A stretch of 64,000 bases of DNA from Porites lobata (GCA_942486035.1 CALNXK010000031.1:3069001-3133000); one strand, 5' to 3'. Positions 1 to 9,646 are shown, counted from the stretch's first letter. Notes: generated by a model not told the origin, from the letters alone. Numbers and translations are program-made.

Positions 1-59
1 ACATATAAAAGTAAGAAACATTCCTGGTTAATCGTCAGACTTTAGAGAGGATCTAACAT

Positions 60-250
60 GACCTTGACTTTTAAAAATAAAACTGTTGAACTTGTTGCGA
101 ACTAAAATAAGTTTGCTGTTTTCACCAGTGTCACCCATTTAATAGCTGTGAAGCTAAATGCCTGGACACTTGAATAAAGTTATCATTATTATAATCATCC
201 TCGTCGTCGTCTCGTTGTCGTTATCATCATCATTATTACTATTTTTTGTT
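60..250 (+). repeat. LINE-type 3' tail followed by ATC/GTC microsatellite
   Basis: The segment ends in ACTTGAATAAAG followed by a degenerate run of ATT, ATC and GTC triplets (about 180-250). A polyadenylation-type AATAAA hexamer running straight into a simple repeat is the usual appearance of a LINE or SINE 3' end. No reading frame is left. The duplicate is at 11108-11245, where the GTC part is shorter (GTCGTCGTCTCGTTGTCG in copy 1 is reduced in copy 2). The family cannot be named from the sequence alone. Confidence 0.45.
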
Positions 251-1575
251 ATTTTTATCATTTTTAGATCGTAATCAAACAGAGATAGCCTTGACAAATG
301 ACAAAAGTAAAGTCAGTTGTAAACAGCAAGCGACAGCCTGAGATAAATCAAACAATGAGACAAATCTTACCTAGGCTGTTTGAAGAAAATGAGAAATGAA
401 GGTAACTATACCTGTTTGACTTTTTAAAGAAAACTTTAACATAAGTCCATTTCGTGTAATTTAAAGCATTTTTTATGCTCATTGAAGGACTTAACATAAA
501 CATTTCGCCCGAGTGAGGGCTACGCCTCCTGTCAGCAGCACCCACATTGTTCGACCAGTTAAGGTATCAGCGACTTTATCCTTGTCTGATCGCTACAAAA
601 TGTCTACCAGTGATTGACTATGAATTGAAGTTTGTCGAATTGTTGTTTTTAGTAAAAATCGATATCACTATGACAACAATAAACAAAAAAACTTTGAAAT
701 CGATAAAATCCGAATTTTGCACGATCTGGACCTGCTACTGAAAATCCGACACCAGGAACTTTAAGTGTGGTGTAGTAACAAATAACCTCCGTGAGAAGTA
801 AAAGCCTGATATTTTCAATAGCCATGATAAAGCGTTTAATAAAATAGTTCTGAATAACTCACATTAATCTTAAGTAGCGTCAGAAGGCTGCTTAATATCA
901 TTTTTCGATGCTAGGAAATTTTGGTGTATTTTCTTTCTTGCGATCCTGAAAACTAACCTGTTTCCTCACCACCTGTCTAAGTGCAACTTTATTCTAAATT
1001 TTGACTTTTAGCGCTTTTCTGTATTATCTCTAAAACAGCTCGACAGAATTCTTTTTTACTCTCATGATGGCATTTTCATGATGTTTATAACAATGTCTAA
1101 ACCTTTCTTTAAGATTGATTCACTTTAACACCTTTAAATTTTAACAGAAACCTAACCTAAGAACCGGCCAAAGCACCGCGTTACAACATTCACTGTTTTG
1201 ACGTTATGCTAATTTTTCCACATCGATGCCCATCACACATACATACCTCCATGGCTAGTACATTTTAGTATGAATTTTATTGCATATTTTGATTGAAAAC
1301 ATAGACAATATTCACATATTATACCGTAACACAGCAAGCGCTATATCTACAGAACTTGTTACATTCTAACATGGTTGTTTATCACATACTGTGTGAATTG
1401 TTTCGTCCCCAACGCCAAAAAAGCTACCACTTCTAGTGCGTAGAATAATTATTTATTCCAAGCGAAGCGAGGCGCCGCAGACTCGTGTGGTTTATAATCT
1501 CGTAGCGCGCCAAGCACGTGTACCGCGCGCGGTGTTAGCGACCTACAAAGTCGGCCGGCCCATTCATACTTGTAT
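251..1575. other. Non-coding duplicated DNA, no gene seen
   Basis: No supported gene is present. The short frames here either lack an ATG (several open only with GTG) or show no codon-like conservation against copy 2. The stretch at 1436-1560 is locally GC-rich and resembles decayed repeat sequence. Confidence 0.6.
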
Positions 1576-1841
1576 ACAGCTATTTCGAGAAAGATTGTCG
1601 GAAAAAATGTACACGCGACAATCCCGAAAGGTAATATGGGATTTGGTCAAGACGTTTTTCCTGACACTTTAGCTGTCGAACCTACTTTTGCTTCTTTCCT
1701 TTAGCACTCGCAAACATACGTCCATGGTCTCTCCTGTCATTCTTTTAAATTTCTTTGAAAAACAGTGAACTCAAAACCACCCACAATACCTTTCGGGGTT
1801 GTCGCGTGACTTTATGCGACAACCTTTAACGAAATAGCTGT
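1576..1841 (+). mobile_element. MITE family A, first copy (TIR about 55 bp)
   Basis: The element begins ACAGCTATTTCGAGAAAG and ends with the imperfect reverse complement (AACGAAATAGCTGT). Matched inner segments GCGACAATCCCGAAAGGTA and TACCTTTCGGGGTTGTCGC extend the terminal inverted repeats to about 55 bp. TA lies on both sides, which would fit a TA-target (Tc1/mariner-like) MITE, but the target duplication is too short to be sure. It has no coding capacity. A related element in the opposite orientation is at 9832-10106, so the two bracket the gene pair. Confidence 0.75.
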
Positions 1842-1875
1842 ATATCGCGATGGAGTCCACCATGGGAATAAATCC

Positions 1876-2020
1876 TTTATTCACCAAGCTTGTTCGGTCA
1901 AGGTGGCTTTAATTGGCCTTGTTCTTTTTTGCTTTTTTATCGACCTCTCTTCATCAATAAAAACGCAAAAAAGAACTTGGCTAACATCCAGTCATCTTGG
2001 CCTCACGCTTGGTCAATAAC
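1876..2020. repeat. Foldback/MITE-like inverted repeat
   Basis: The left part (TTTATTCACCAAGC... GTTCTTTTTTGC) and the right part (GCAAAAAAGAAC... GCTTGGTCAATAAC) are imperfect reverse complements with arms of about 60 bp around a loop of about 20 bp. Copy 2 has it at 12873-13017 with a slightly better match (TTTATTGACCAAGC). Its size and symmetry suggest a small non-autonomous DNA transposon. Confidence 0.65.
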
Positions 2021-2572
2021 GCATATACACCTACATGTATGTCAATAAAGATTGCTTTGGAAATCTTGCTTTGGTCTTTGAAAGTCATTGTTTGGTGGTC
2101 ACTCAAGCAAAGCATTGCATTGTATTATATTCTGTGTTTCAATGACCAAATCCCAAAACAACGTTTATTGAAATGGGTGCATACAGAAGCTATATTCGTG
2201 TTCTTATAAGATATTGTCAAAATTGCTTTGCATTATTACCTTAAATATGACTCTCTGCCTTCAGTCTAGTAAAGAACATCTGCATGAAGCTAGTTTTATG
2301 GTTTCATATCTTACCCGTAAATGGTCTAAAAGGCGCCCCTCCTGTCTATAACAAACGCCTACTGTCTGATAGAAGCCCTGCATAAAAATTGCTCCACCTT
2401 CTTATAAATGCAAATGTATTTTTTAAATTAGTTTCATCATCCGGAACTAAGAACTGTATACATGTATTCCTTAGTAGCGGTTTAATAAACAACTGCGTAA
2501 GTATTAGTCTTGATCTTCATCCCTGAAAATGTTTGTCTAACCTGTTTTGGGTTTTTAAAAAGAGTGAATATT
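2021..2572. other. 3' flank of minus-strand NHL gene, nothing recognised
   Basis: AT-rich non-coding sequence lies downstream of the minus-strand NHL gene. It would contain that gene's 3' UTR on the reverse strand. No repeat termini or RNA gene signatures were recognised. Confidence 0.5.
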
Positions 2573-4306
2573 TTACAGAACAACAACCGTGCATTCGCCT
2601 ACACTCCCAGCAAGTACGGCTATGTTTCCATCTTTGGTCAACGCAATCTTTGGAGGAACACATTCTCTCTGCTCTTTTTTAGTCATCTGCTCTCCACCCT
2701 GGTAAATGTTGTGCACGCAGGCGCGACGTTTATCGTAGATTGATATATTCACAAAAAATCCCGGTTCTAGGCTGGAGATGACAACATGTTCACTCTCCGA
2801 ATGAAACGCTAAGGCGTTGGCAGGAGAGTCGCCCTTGTGATAGAAATCACGTTCTGGAAGGTGTTTTCCGTCTTTATCGAATGTTACCACATGTCCATTT
2901 CTGTTTAATACCATTAAAAGACCTCCACTAGCAACGGTCATGTCCGTTGGTTCCACTAGAATATCTTGTCCAAAGCCCTTGTGGATTATAGACTTTCCAT
3001 CACTCCTGTACGCATAAACTGTGGAATGTTTTGAATCATTCTTTTGGTTTTCTATCACGACAAAAAGCTCATTGCTGTCGTTTATGACTGGTGGGCAATA
3101 TACAAGACCTTCCTCTAGTGGAAATCTCTTCAGAAGTTTACCGTCTTTGTCGAACAAGTCTACTTTATGGTGATATTTGTCTATCTTAGTCAGTACGAAT
3201 ATATTGTCTTCACGGTCAGTAACCACGCTACATATTTCTTCATCGACCTGATGGCGGGGAAGAGGAGAAAAAGACTTCACATACTTCCCGCTATTATTGA
3301 ACACTTTGATGCAGCGATCGCCGTTGTCCGCCACAATGAAATGTCCATGGTGGTCTGTAGTAACATCTTGTGGTGAAATAAGCTTTGTGTCAGGCTCCTC
3401 GGCTCCAAATGACCATGCTACAGTCACTTCAGCAACGTTTGACAGAACGTCTTTTTTCCTGCTCTTACTGCAAAGCGCTTTAGTCACTCTAACATCTCTT
3501 AGTGGATCCAGTCGGTAAATAATTTTGTCGTCTTTGCGGATGATGATAGGAGGCCAACTCCAAAAAACTTCCTTTTCCGAAACCCGGTGGATAACATCGA
3601 AGAGGAGACGATTTAAGTAGCAGACATCCCGCACAATTTCTTTATCGAAAGATCCTTTACCTGTTACTAGTGAACAAAAGGAATCCTGGATTTGTTGCAA
3701 GGAATACAAGTCGTTGAGATATGATTTGCATGATGGTAATGCAATGGAGGGGTCATCCATATGCTTCAGTATTTTTGTCATGATGCAAATAGACATGGCT
3801 TGAACACGCAGAGTCGCTTTTAGTGAAGGATTGCTGAAAGCTTCTTTTGCTTCTCTCGACGCATTGCCGAAAGCCTCTTTTGCCTCAGTAACTAACTTGC
3901 CAGCTCTTTCATCCAAGTCAGTTACTTTGAGCGATTTCAAATTGCCAGTCATGGAATCCACAATATCTACTACTGTGTTCACGGCGTAGAACGTCGACTT
4001 CCCAGAGACTGTCACTGTTGCACTGTGAGTTTCGTCCTCTACAATCTTTCCAATTTTGTTTAAAACTACGTTAACGATAGTAAGGCCTTCCTTGAAGGAA
4101 ACTCTACTTGCACTTAGTTCCTTTCGTGAAATTTGGTCAAGTTTCAACTCCAACTCGTCTGTTTCAGCAAAAAATAGGCGACGAAAGTTTCCGTCTCCAA
4201 TAGATTCGTCTTCTTTGAGCTTTTTTAACACCTCTTTTCGCGCTATTTTCCAGACTACATGAGCTCCACATTTAAAAGCCAAAACTGCAAAAAATATCAG
4301 ATCCAT
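2573..4306 (-). CDS. NHL-type beta-propeller protein with N-terminal hydrophobic anchor (copy 1)
   Basis: The frame encodes 577 aa in a single exon. The frame stays open upstream to 4354, but that position reads GTG. The first ATG is at 4304-4306 in a strong context (A at -3, G at +4), so I start there. Residues 2-19 (DLIFFAVLAFKCGAHVVW) form a hydrophobic segment followed by a very basic stretch, which suggests a signal anchor leaving the rest in the cytosol (inference). About 20-250 is predicted helical and of unknown family. It contains a tandem 11-residue duplication EAKEAFGNASR/EAKEAFSNPSL (141-162). From about 310 to the end are NHL-like blades of the type DHHGHFIVADNGDRCIKVF and DREDNIFVL, as in TRIM-NHL proteins, but no RING, B-box or other E3 motif is present. 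It is divergently paired with the 5036-6712 gene, a paralog that shares EAFSN and PLxDxRV landmarks. An upstream 5' exon cannot be excluded. Molecular function is unknown. Confidence 0.8.
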   Translation of the reverse strand: MDLIFFAVLAFKCGAHVVWKIARKEVLKKLKEDESIGDGNFRRLFFAETDELELKLDQISRKELSASRVSFKEGLTIVNVVLNKIGKIVEDETHSATVTVSGKSTFYAVNTVVDIVDSMTGNLKSLKVTDLDERAGKLVTEAKEAFGNASREAKEAFSNPSLKATLRVQAMSICIMTKILKHMDDPSIALPSCKSYLNDLYSLQQIQDSFCSLVTGKGSFDKEIVRDVCYLNRLLFDVIHRVSEKEVFWSWPPIIIRKDDKIIYRLDPLRDVRVTKALCSKSRKKDVLSNVAEVTVAWSFGAEEPDTKLISPQDVTTDHHGHFIVADNGDRCIKVFNNSGKYVKSFSPLPRHQVDEEICSVVTDREDNIFVLTKIDKYHHKVDLFDKDGKLLKRFPLEEGLVYCPPVINDSNELFVVIENQKNDSKHSTVYAYRSDGKSIIHKGFGQDILVEPTDMTVASGGLLMVLNRNGHVVTFDKDGKHLPERDFYHKGDSPANALAFHSESEHVVISSLEPGFFVNISIYDKRRACVHNIYQGGEQMTKKEQRECVPPKIALTKDGNIAVLAGSVGECTVVVL

Positions 4307-5035
4307 ACTGAAAGTTTTCTTCGCAGTAAACAACGACAGACCTGCGAAATGCACCTGAAGTATCTAGTGAACCCAGGAGACAGTAAAATCCTTGAATATG
4401 TCAGGAATATTTATTGTGTTGTGACCAACCACAACACGAGCAAGCCACAAAACCACAAATTGTACTATTACTCTAGCCCTGACAAACAAACAATTCCAAG
4501 GTCCGTCCTTAGTGACTTTGACTCGACTCGACAGCCAATAAAATTATTCGGATTTGGCCGTATTTGCTACTGTTTTCAACTGAGTTATTGTCTTTTTTCT
4601 GAGACATCTTTTCTTTTCCGACACTGGCTCCATGGTAACTTCATTTTTTAAAAATAGTTAAGTAATACATCAAACATGAGATGCAGTGTTTCATCACCAG
4701 ATGAAACACGGAGAAGAGAGTTGAAAATACGACGCGCAGCGGAGTATTTTTGACTAACTTCGAGGTGTTTCATCTGGTGATGAAACACTGTGTCGAATGT
4801 TTGATATTTCTTCTCAAACAAAATCATTTTTGAAGGATAAATTAAGGATGCAAAAATGAGAAGTTTTTCATCTGATATCCATTCACTCATTAAACATTAA
4901 TTTCCTTTGAATTTTCTTTATGAATTATTAATGAGTTTGAGAACATTCTTTACAACGCCTTTTGTTCATGTGTTATTCACGCTCATCAAAATTTGTTTTT
5001 AATTATTATAAACGCAAGACTACTGAGCTAACACT
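4307..5035. promoter_or_regulatory. Shared 5' intergenic region of the divergent NHL pair (copy 1)
   Basis: These 729 bp separate the two start codons and must hold both promoters if the genes are intronless. A TATAAA at 5007-5012 lies only 24 bp before the plus-strand ATG, so it could be a TATA box only if the 5' UTR is almost absent. On the minus side an AATAAATATT-like motif lies about 100 bp upstream, and copy 2 has a small deletion there. A repeat with a strong hairpin occupies 4648-4890. No transcription start can be fixed from sequence. Confidence 0.45.
4648..4890 (-). repeat. Hairpin-bearing repeat with 80-codon ORF (MITE-like)
   Basis: Two perfectly complementary 26-nt arms (4684-4709 and 4765-4790, core GTTTCATCACCAGATGAAAC) surround a 55-nt loop. 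Each arm is itself self-complementary, and the loop contains a further AAAATAC/GTATTTT pairing. An ATG-initiated 80-codon frame on the minus strand (MSEWISDEKLLIF...) reads through both arms and stays open in copy 2 with only two amino-acid changes. I think it is a dispersed repeat whose frame is incidental, but a short gene cannot be ruled out. Confidence 0.5.
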
Positions 5036-6712
5036 ATGGATTCTGTAGCCTTAATCGATAGTTCAGTTAAACTGTTCGTGAATAGAGACCCAATGGAAAA
5101 AAAGCACATGAGAGAAAGTGATCTCCGCCGCGACATGCTCGACGTTAAAGCAAAGTTGGAGGCACTTGCGAATTCTACTTTATTGTCAAGTTTTACATTT
5201 TACAGAGAAGGAATCCGTCGCCTTCTTAAACTCAAGAAAAATTCTTATGAAGGTGACAGGGAAAGTGCTGACAGACAAACAGAAGTGCGCTCGACAAGCA
5301 TGTATCAGGTCTGCAACGACTTGAGACTACATTGTTTAGACGATGCAGACAAAAGAGCACTGGCGGCTGCAAAGGATGATTTCAAACAAGCCCGTATCAA
5401 GGCTGTAGAAGCTTTCAGCAATGAAGGCGTTGAAATATTGGATCGCATGCAAGCAATGGTTATTCGTGTCGCGTCGACCATGCTAGAGAACGTTGACCAT
5501 CCTGAGGATGCGTTGAATGTGTGTATTGGCTGTCTTGAAGACCTTCACGGTCTCAAGTATGTGAGGGAGACTTTTAATCAAGTTGTTTATAAAGGCCTTA
5601 ACAAAGTTTCTTTTAAAAGGGGGGTTCAAAAGCAAGTAATTGCTTCCGTCTGTCGAATAAATCATTTTATTCGCAATGCTGCACTGGCGATCGCCAAGGA
5701 AGGGGAATTGTTGGTTTTTCCCTTGATTGAAGTGGAAAACGAAAAAATAGATCCATTGTCCGACTCCCGAGTGGCTAAGGAAGTGCCGCACGTTTCTCTA
5801 ACGCCATCGACCCTTAATGAAGAAGATAAAAAGAATAAACCGAACATACCACAAGGCATTGCTGTTAATTCTCAGGGACACTGTATGGTTGGAGACGAAT
5901 GGGATCTAACCGTTAAAGAATATGATGCGAATGGCTTGTTTGTTCGTAAACTTTCCTTAACGCCCTGGCAAAAAGACTCGGTTGCGAGCATTGTGGATGT
6001 TGCTACTGATACCAAAGATAATGTGTATGTATTGTTTGAACTGGGAGAAAACTCAACAACTGCGCACTTCAAGATTTTTGTGTTTGATAAAGGAAGCTCA
6101 CACACGAGACGCGACATATTATTGAAAGAAAAAACAGCAGAGGTTTCTAGAATGTCAATAAACAATAACAATGAAATCTTCATATTGGCAAAGAGTTCTT
6201 CGGGGATTGCCGTTGATGTCTATGATTCGTCGGATGGCCATTTTAAGACTAGTTTCGGGGAAAAAATATTAAACTCAGGAGCTGAAGACATTTGTGCAAC
6301 CAACGACGGAAGAGTGATTGTTTTAGATAAAGATGATAAATGGGCTTTATCAGCTCATATGTTTCGTTCAGACGGACATTACATTGACGATCTCTTAAAG
6401 TCAGTAGAGAAAAAGAGAAAGCGCGTCTCCATCGTCACTAAACACGAGTTAAGGTCCTCCATAGCCTGTCATCAAGTGAGCAATAATTTAGTAATAGCTC
6501 TTCCAAGTCAACCTTGTGACAAAGGAAAAGAGTGGAATCCCGTGCGAATCCTGAGATACGACATGAGCGATGGAGGGCTGCTCCCCAGCATCTTCCTACA
6601 TGATGTAAAAGGTTTTGTTTCTATTCGAGGCGTTGCAGTTACTCTTCAAGGACGCATTGCCGTAGGTTTACTTGACAAAGACGGAGGTGACAGTAAGATA
6701 TTCTTCGTATAA
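5036..6712 (+). CDS. NHL-type beta-propeller protein without membrane anchor (copy 1)
   Basis: The frame encodes 558 aa in a single exon, starting at an ATG with a strong context (A at -3, G at +4) and ending in TAA. The N-terminus is polar and has no signal peptide or membrane segment. Residues about 20-225 are charged and predicted helical (for example DADKRALAAAKDDFKQARIK, then EAFSN at 125-129). This helical region clearly parallels the divergent neighbour, as does PLSDSRV at 240-246. From about 265 to the end are NHL-like blades such as PQGIAVNSQGHCMVGDEWD and DTKDNVYVLFE, enough for a six-bladed propeller. No RING, B-box, death or kinase domain is visible. The family of the helical half is not recognised. 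The head-to-head arrangement suggests co-regulation with the anchored paralog. The product is likely cytosolic and may bind protein or RNA through the propeller, as known NHL domains do (inference). Confidence 0.8.
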   Translation: MDSVALIDSSVKLFVNRDPMEKKHMRESDLRRDMLDVKAKLEALANSTLLSSFTFYREGIRRLLKLKKNSYEGDRESADRQTEVRSTSMYQVCNDLRLHCLDDADKRALAAAKDDFKQARIKAVEAFSNEGVEILDRMQAMVIRVASTMLENVDHPEDALNVCIGCLEDLHGLKYVRETFNQVVYKGLNKVSFKRGVQKQVIASVCRINHFIRNAALAIAKEGELLVFPLIEVENEKIDPLSDSRVAKEVPHVSLTPSTLNEEDKKNKPNIPQGIAVNSQGHCMVGDEWDLTVKEYDANGLFVRKLSLTPWQKDSVASIVDVATDTKDNVYVLFELGENSTTAHFKIFVFDKGSSHTRRDILLKEKTAEVSRMSINNNNEIFILAKSSSGIAVDVYDSSDGHFKTSFGEKILNSGAEDICATNDGRVIVLDKDDKWALSAHMFRSDGHYIDDLLKSVEKKRKRVSIVTKHELRSSIACHQVSNNLVIALPSQPCDKGKEWNPVRILRYDMSDGGLLPSIFLHDVKGFVSIRGVAVTLQGRIAVGLLDKDGGDSKIFFV

Positions 6713-7303
6713 ATGTTTAAGCTTACTATGATTTTGCAGGAGTAGCCTGTTCCATGCTTCAGATAGTAAGGATGACGCGTAATAGTAAGAAGAAGGCGAA
6801 AATATGAGCGCGTGATCCTTTCTCTCCCCAGTTTCCTCCCGTTTTGTTTTCATGTTCGCCTTTCTCAATTTCGCGAACCCGACTATCTAGGAGCCTGAAA
6901 CAGGTTAACACAGAGCGTACTCATGTGTAATGTCTCGTTACAAACGCTGGTGTCCAGAAACTACAACTTGAAATATACAACTGACTATAGGTTGTAGTTA
7001 TTTCTATCTGACAAGTGATTCATGAACACTATAAATTTGCGAAATAATCAAAACATAAGACAATATAGAAATGTTGCAGAATGTTGATAAATCCCGACTC
7101 AACTAGGAGTTTCAATTTGAAAGTAAGTGCTGGCGTCAGAGCTGGAAGGCAATGAGGAGAATACAGTTTGAAAATAAAAAAATGTGAAGAAAATGAAAAT
7201 TAACCCCCGGAATTAGGGTAGGTGAGCCTTTTTAAAAGAAAAATATGTTATTTCCGAGTATTTGTGATGTATAAAAGGGGCAAGCTCTTCGAGAAAATTT
7301 TTA
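6713..7303. other. 3' flank of plus-strand NHL gene, nothing recognised
   Basis: Non-coding sequence follows the TAA at 6710-6712. No canonical AATAAA is obvious within the first 100 bp. No repeat ends or RNA gene were recognised. It is duplicated at 17705-18301. Confidence 0.5.
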
Positions 7304-7419
7304 ACCTGCATAACACGCGCTTTATGAGCCAAGCGAGAAGCTCTACTCCCTCGTCTCGCGCTTTGCGCGAAATGCCGCTTTTGTTTCGCTTGAGTCATGA
7401 GGCGCCTGTTATGCAGGCT
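7304..7419. mobile_element. Short MITE (CCTGCATAAC termini), copy 1
   Basis: The ends are CCTGCATAACACGCGCTTTATGA and, on the other side, TCATGAGGCGCCTGTTATGCAGG. These are imperfect reverse complements of about 23 bp in a 116-bp element. The interior also contains the symmetric CGCGCTTTGCGCG. It is non-coding. The duplicate is at 18302-18417. Confidence 0.6.
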
Positions 7420-7420
7420 A

Positions 7421-7660
7421 GTAAATTTTCAGAGTGCAAGCAGATGATAAACGAGGCCTGAGTGTTTAGTAATTGCTTGTTTACATTTTTTAGATCTCTT
7501 TATTTGCCTGTGAAAATAATTTCTTCGAGGTCACAAACGGTTAAGTGATGACAAGATATTGATGAACACTTTCACAAGCAAATAAAGACATCTAGAAAAT
7601 TATAAAGCAATTATTAAACACTCACCTCGTTTATAATCTGCTTGCACTCTGGAAATTTAC
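7421..7660. repeat. Foldback element with about 90-bp arms (copy 1)
   Basis: The left arm 7421-7516 (GTAAATTTTCAGAGTGCAAG... CTTTATTTGCCTGTGAAA) and the right arm 7570-7660 (TTTCACAAGCAAATAAAG... CTTGCACTCTGGAAATTTAC) are imperfect reverse complements around a loop of about 53 bp. In copy 2 the right arm is split by the TTAA element at 18602-19379, which dates the foldback as older than that insertion. Confidence 0.7.
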
Positions 7661-7661
7661 T

Positions 7662-8431
7662 CCAAGACCATTGTAAACAGCGTGTAGTAGTGAAAGGAGA
7701 GGCTTCTGATTGGCTAACCGTAACCTTTGGTATCCTACAAGGTTCTTTATTGGGACCATTATTCTTCATAGTATACATCCATGATTTACTGGGGGTAATT
7801 AGTAAGGACAGTTCAGTCAATCTGCCTACTTTTAAGAAGTGACATAGATAAAATATCAGAATGGTGTAAGATGAATAAGATGACAATTAATATTAAGAAA
7901 TGTAAGATCATGCGAATCGACCGAATAACCAGGAAAAAGAAACCTTTAGCTAAATGGGGAATATAATATAGAAGATCAACCTTTGGAAAGTGTTGATGTG
8001 CATAACGATTTAGGATTGTTTACTCTGCTGCTAGTGATCTCTTAAGGAACCAACATGTAGTTAGAATAACTGCTAAGGCTAATATGGTTTTAGGGTTCAA
8101 TAGGACGTTCATTAGAGATGTTACATTTTTGTTCAATGTAATTAATGGACGTTATGATACAGACATTAAAACAAGCTCATATTTTGTAAGGACTGAAACA
8201 CAGTTTATAATTTGAGGAAAAATGACACACAGGACATTGCCCCAAACTTTTATAGCATTTTTTAACCGTATTGTTCAGAATGAGTGTGGGGCATCCCTAG
8301 TATGGTGCATTAGTACTTTTGGTTGTCTCCTTCTCCTCAACTTTTCTTTAAAGTAGCGATTAATTGAATTCAGTTTATTATCTGTTTGTAATTTAGTGGA
8401 GTGAATCTGTAATAAATAAATAAATAAATTC
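7662..8431 (+). pseudogene. LINE reverse-transcriptase fragment (copy 1, internally deleted)
   Basis: The translation in shifting frames shows a non-LTR retrotransposon RT: QRVVVKGEASDW, then GILQGSLLGPLFFIVYIHDL (the QGSxLGPLLF motif), then DIDKISEWCKMNKMTINIKKCK. The palm YADD region is lost to a frame shift at about 7830. Relative to copy 2 it lacks about 230 bp (at 8094) and about 135 bp (at 8284), but keeps about 26 bp that copy 2 lost. It ends in a (TAAA) run at 8412-8431, a typical LINE 3' end. The copy is dead. The clade looks CR1/Jockey-like, but I would not insist on it. Confidence 0.75.
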
Positions 8432-8494
8432 ATGGTTGTGGGGGACGCTGTCGCAAAACTACAGACGTTTGAATGGATCTTTAACCATGTTTAA

Positions 8495-9646
8495 CAGGGG
8501 CGTAGCCAGCTTTTTGACTTGTTGTAGGCCAGTCCCTAAGGTGACCCGCTAATACACTAGACAAATCAGACCCCCAAGACTGTTAATTGTTTGTGTAGTT
8601 GAATCTGGAGTATGTGTCTAAACTTCAAGGATTCAAGGTATTGATCTCAGTACCACAATAAAAAAGCGCCCTCCTATAACGATACTTGTTACAGTCAATC
8701 CGAGTAGCTAAAATCGTCCTTTTTGCGGATGCTGCAAAATCGTCAACAATGTCTTCCGCAGTAAATGATACATCCAACATCGTTTACATCATGCTTGTGG
8801 ATATGCATAAGAGCAAGTCCACTCAAGCGATCTTCTTTCATTGTAGACCTTAGATAGGTTTTAAGTCTTCTCAGTGTTCTGAGAGAGCTCTCTGCGGTTG
8901 ATGCAGTGATTTGTAGAACTAAAAGTGCTGTAAATGCCCTGGATATATATAAATTTGGGAATTCTCGTGGTGACAAGCTCAATCTGCATTTAACTGGGTT
9001 CCCACGGCAAATTCAGAGCTTTTACTGTTTAAGTTTTTTGCTTCCCGAACTTGTTAAAAGTACTATTTTAACAAAAGATTTCAATCGAAAATTTCTTTTT
9101 CATTTTTGGCACTTTTCAATCTAGCTGGAGCCTCAACGAGGATTAAAAGAAGGAAAAAAACTGGAGTAATTGCATGTCTACATTCCGACGCAGTTAGCCT
9201 GTAAATCCAAGTTGTTATATCTGTTAGGTTTTGCGAAAGACTGATTGAATTTATTTGTAGCGAATAGTTTAAGCACTAACACCCTCCTTTATATTTCTAA
9301 AGATTATCCGTAGGACTTACCTTTCGTTTGTTTTGTTGAAGAAACTTTTGATATTTCGCGTTTGAGATGCCATGACACTGAAAATGCTGGCTAGTTTTCT
9401 AACTGCCATGTAGCAGGTAACCGCTGTTTATCAGCATTTTTTGACATTGCTCGTAAGATTCTGAAAAGCGTGCTAACTTGGTTCTTTAACGCTAGGAGAT
9501 GATTTAATCTTGCTGCTTCTTTGTTATTTACAGACTCGAAAGTATTTCGTAAGAAATTTTAAGTGTCTTCGAAAATTTACAAGTCATACTACCGTGAAAA
9601 GTCAGGCAGACCTGGCCTACGGGCCTACAGGCTGGCTACGCCCCTG
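8495..9646. mobile_element. hAT element remnant (copy 1)
   Basis: The termini CAGGGGCGTAGCCAGC and GCTGGCTACGCCCCTG are perfect reverse complements over 16 bp, and CAGGGGCG is a classic hAT end. The element is 1152 bp, far shorter than an autonomous hAT. It retains only the C-terminal part of a transposase on the minus strand (8700-8950). No convincing 8-bp target duplication is visible. Confidence 0.8.
8700..8950 (-). pseudogene. hAT transposase C-terminal dimerisation domain remnant (copy 1)
   Basis: The reverse translation gives STAESSLRTLRRLKTYLRST followed by MKEDRLSGLALMHIHKHDV, the hallmark of the hAT C-terminal dimerisation domain (as in ZMYM1-like and other hAT transposases). A one-base frame change then leads to SFTAEDIVDDFAAS, which resembles the usual acidic hAT tail. 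Everything upstream, including the catalytic region, is missing. Confidence 0.8.

Noticed and set aside
348..545. 65-codon minus-strand frame at 348-545 and its duplicate at 11346-11543
   Set aside because: It opens with GTG and shows no protein-like features; its conservation between copies equals that of the surrounding non-coding DNA.
2510..2743. Plus-strand frames overlapping the NHL genes (for example 2510-2743, 3167-3376, 4056-4262)
   Set aside because: They are shadows in other frames of the real genes.
7614..7886. 90-codon minus-strand frame (and 19391-19666)
   Set aside because: It is antisense to the LINE RT motif QGSLLGPLFF; the sense strand explains it fully.
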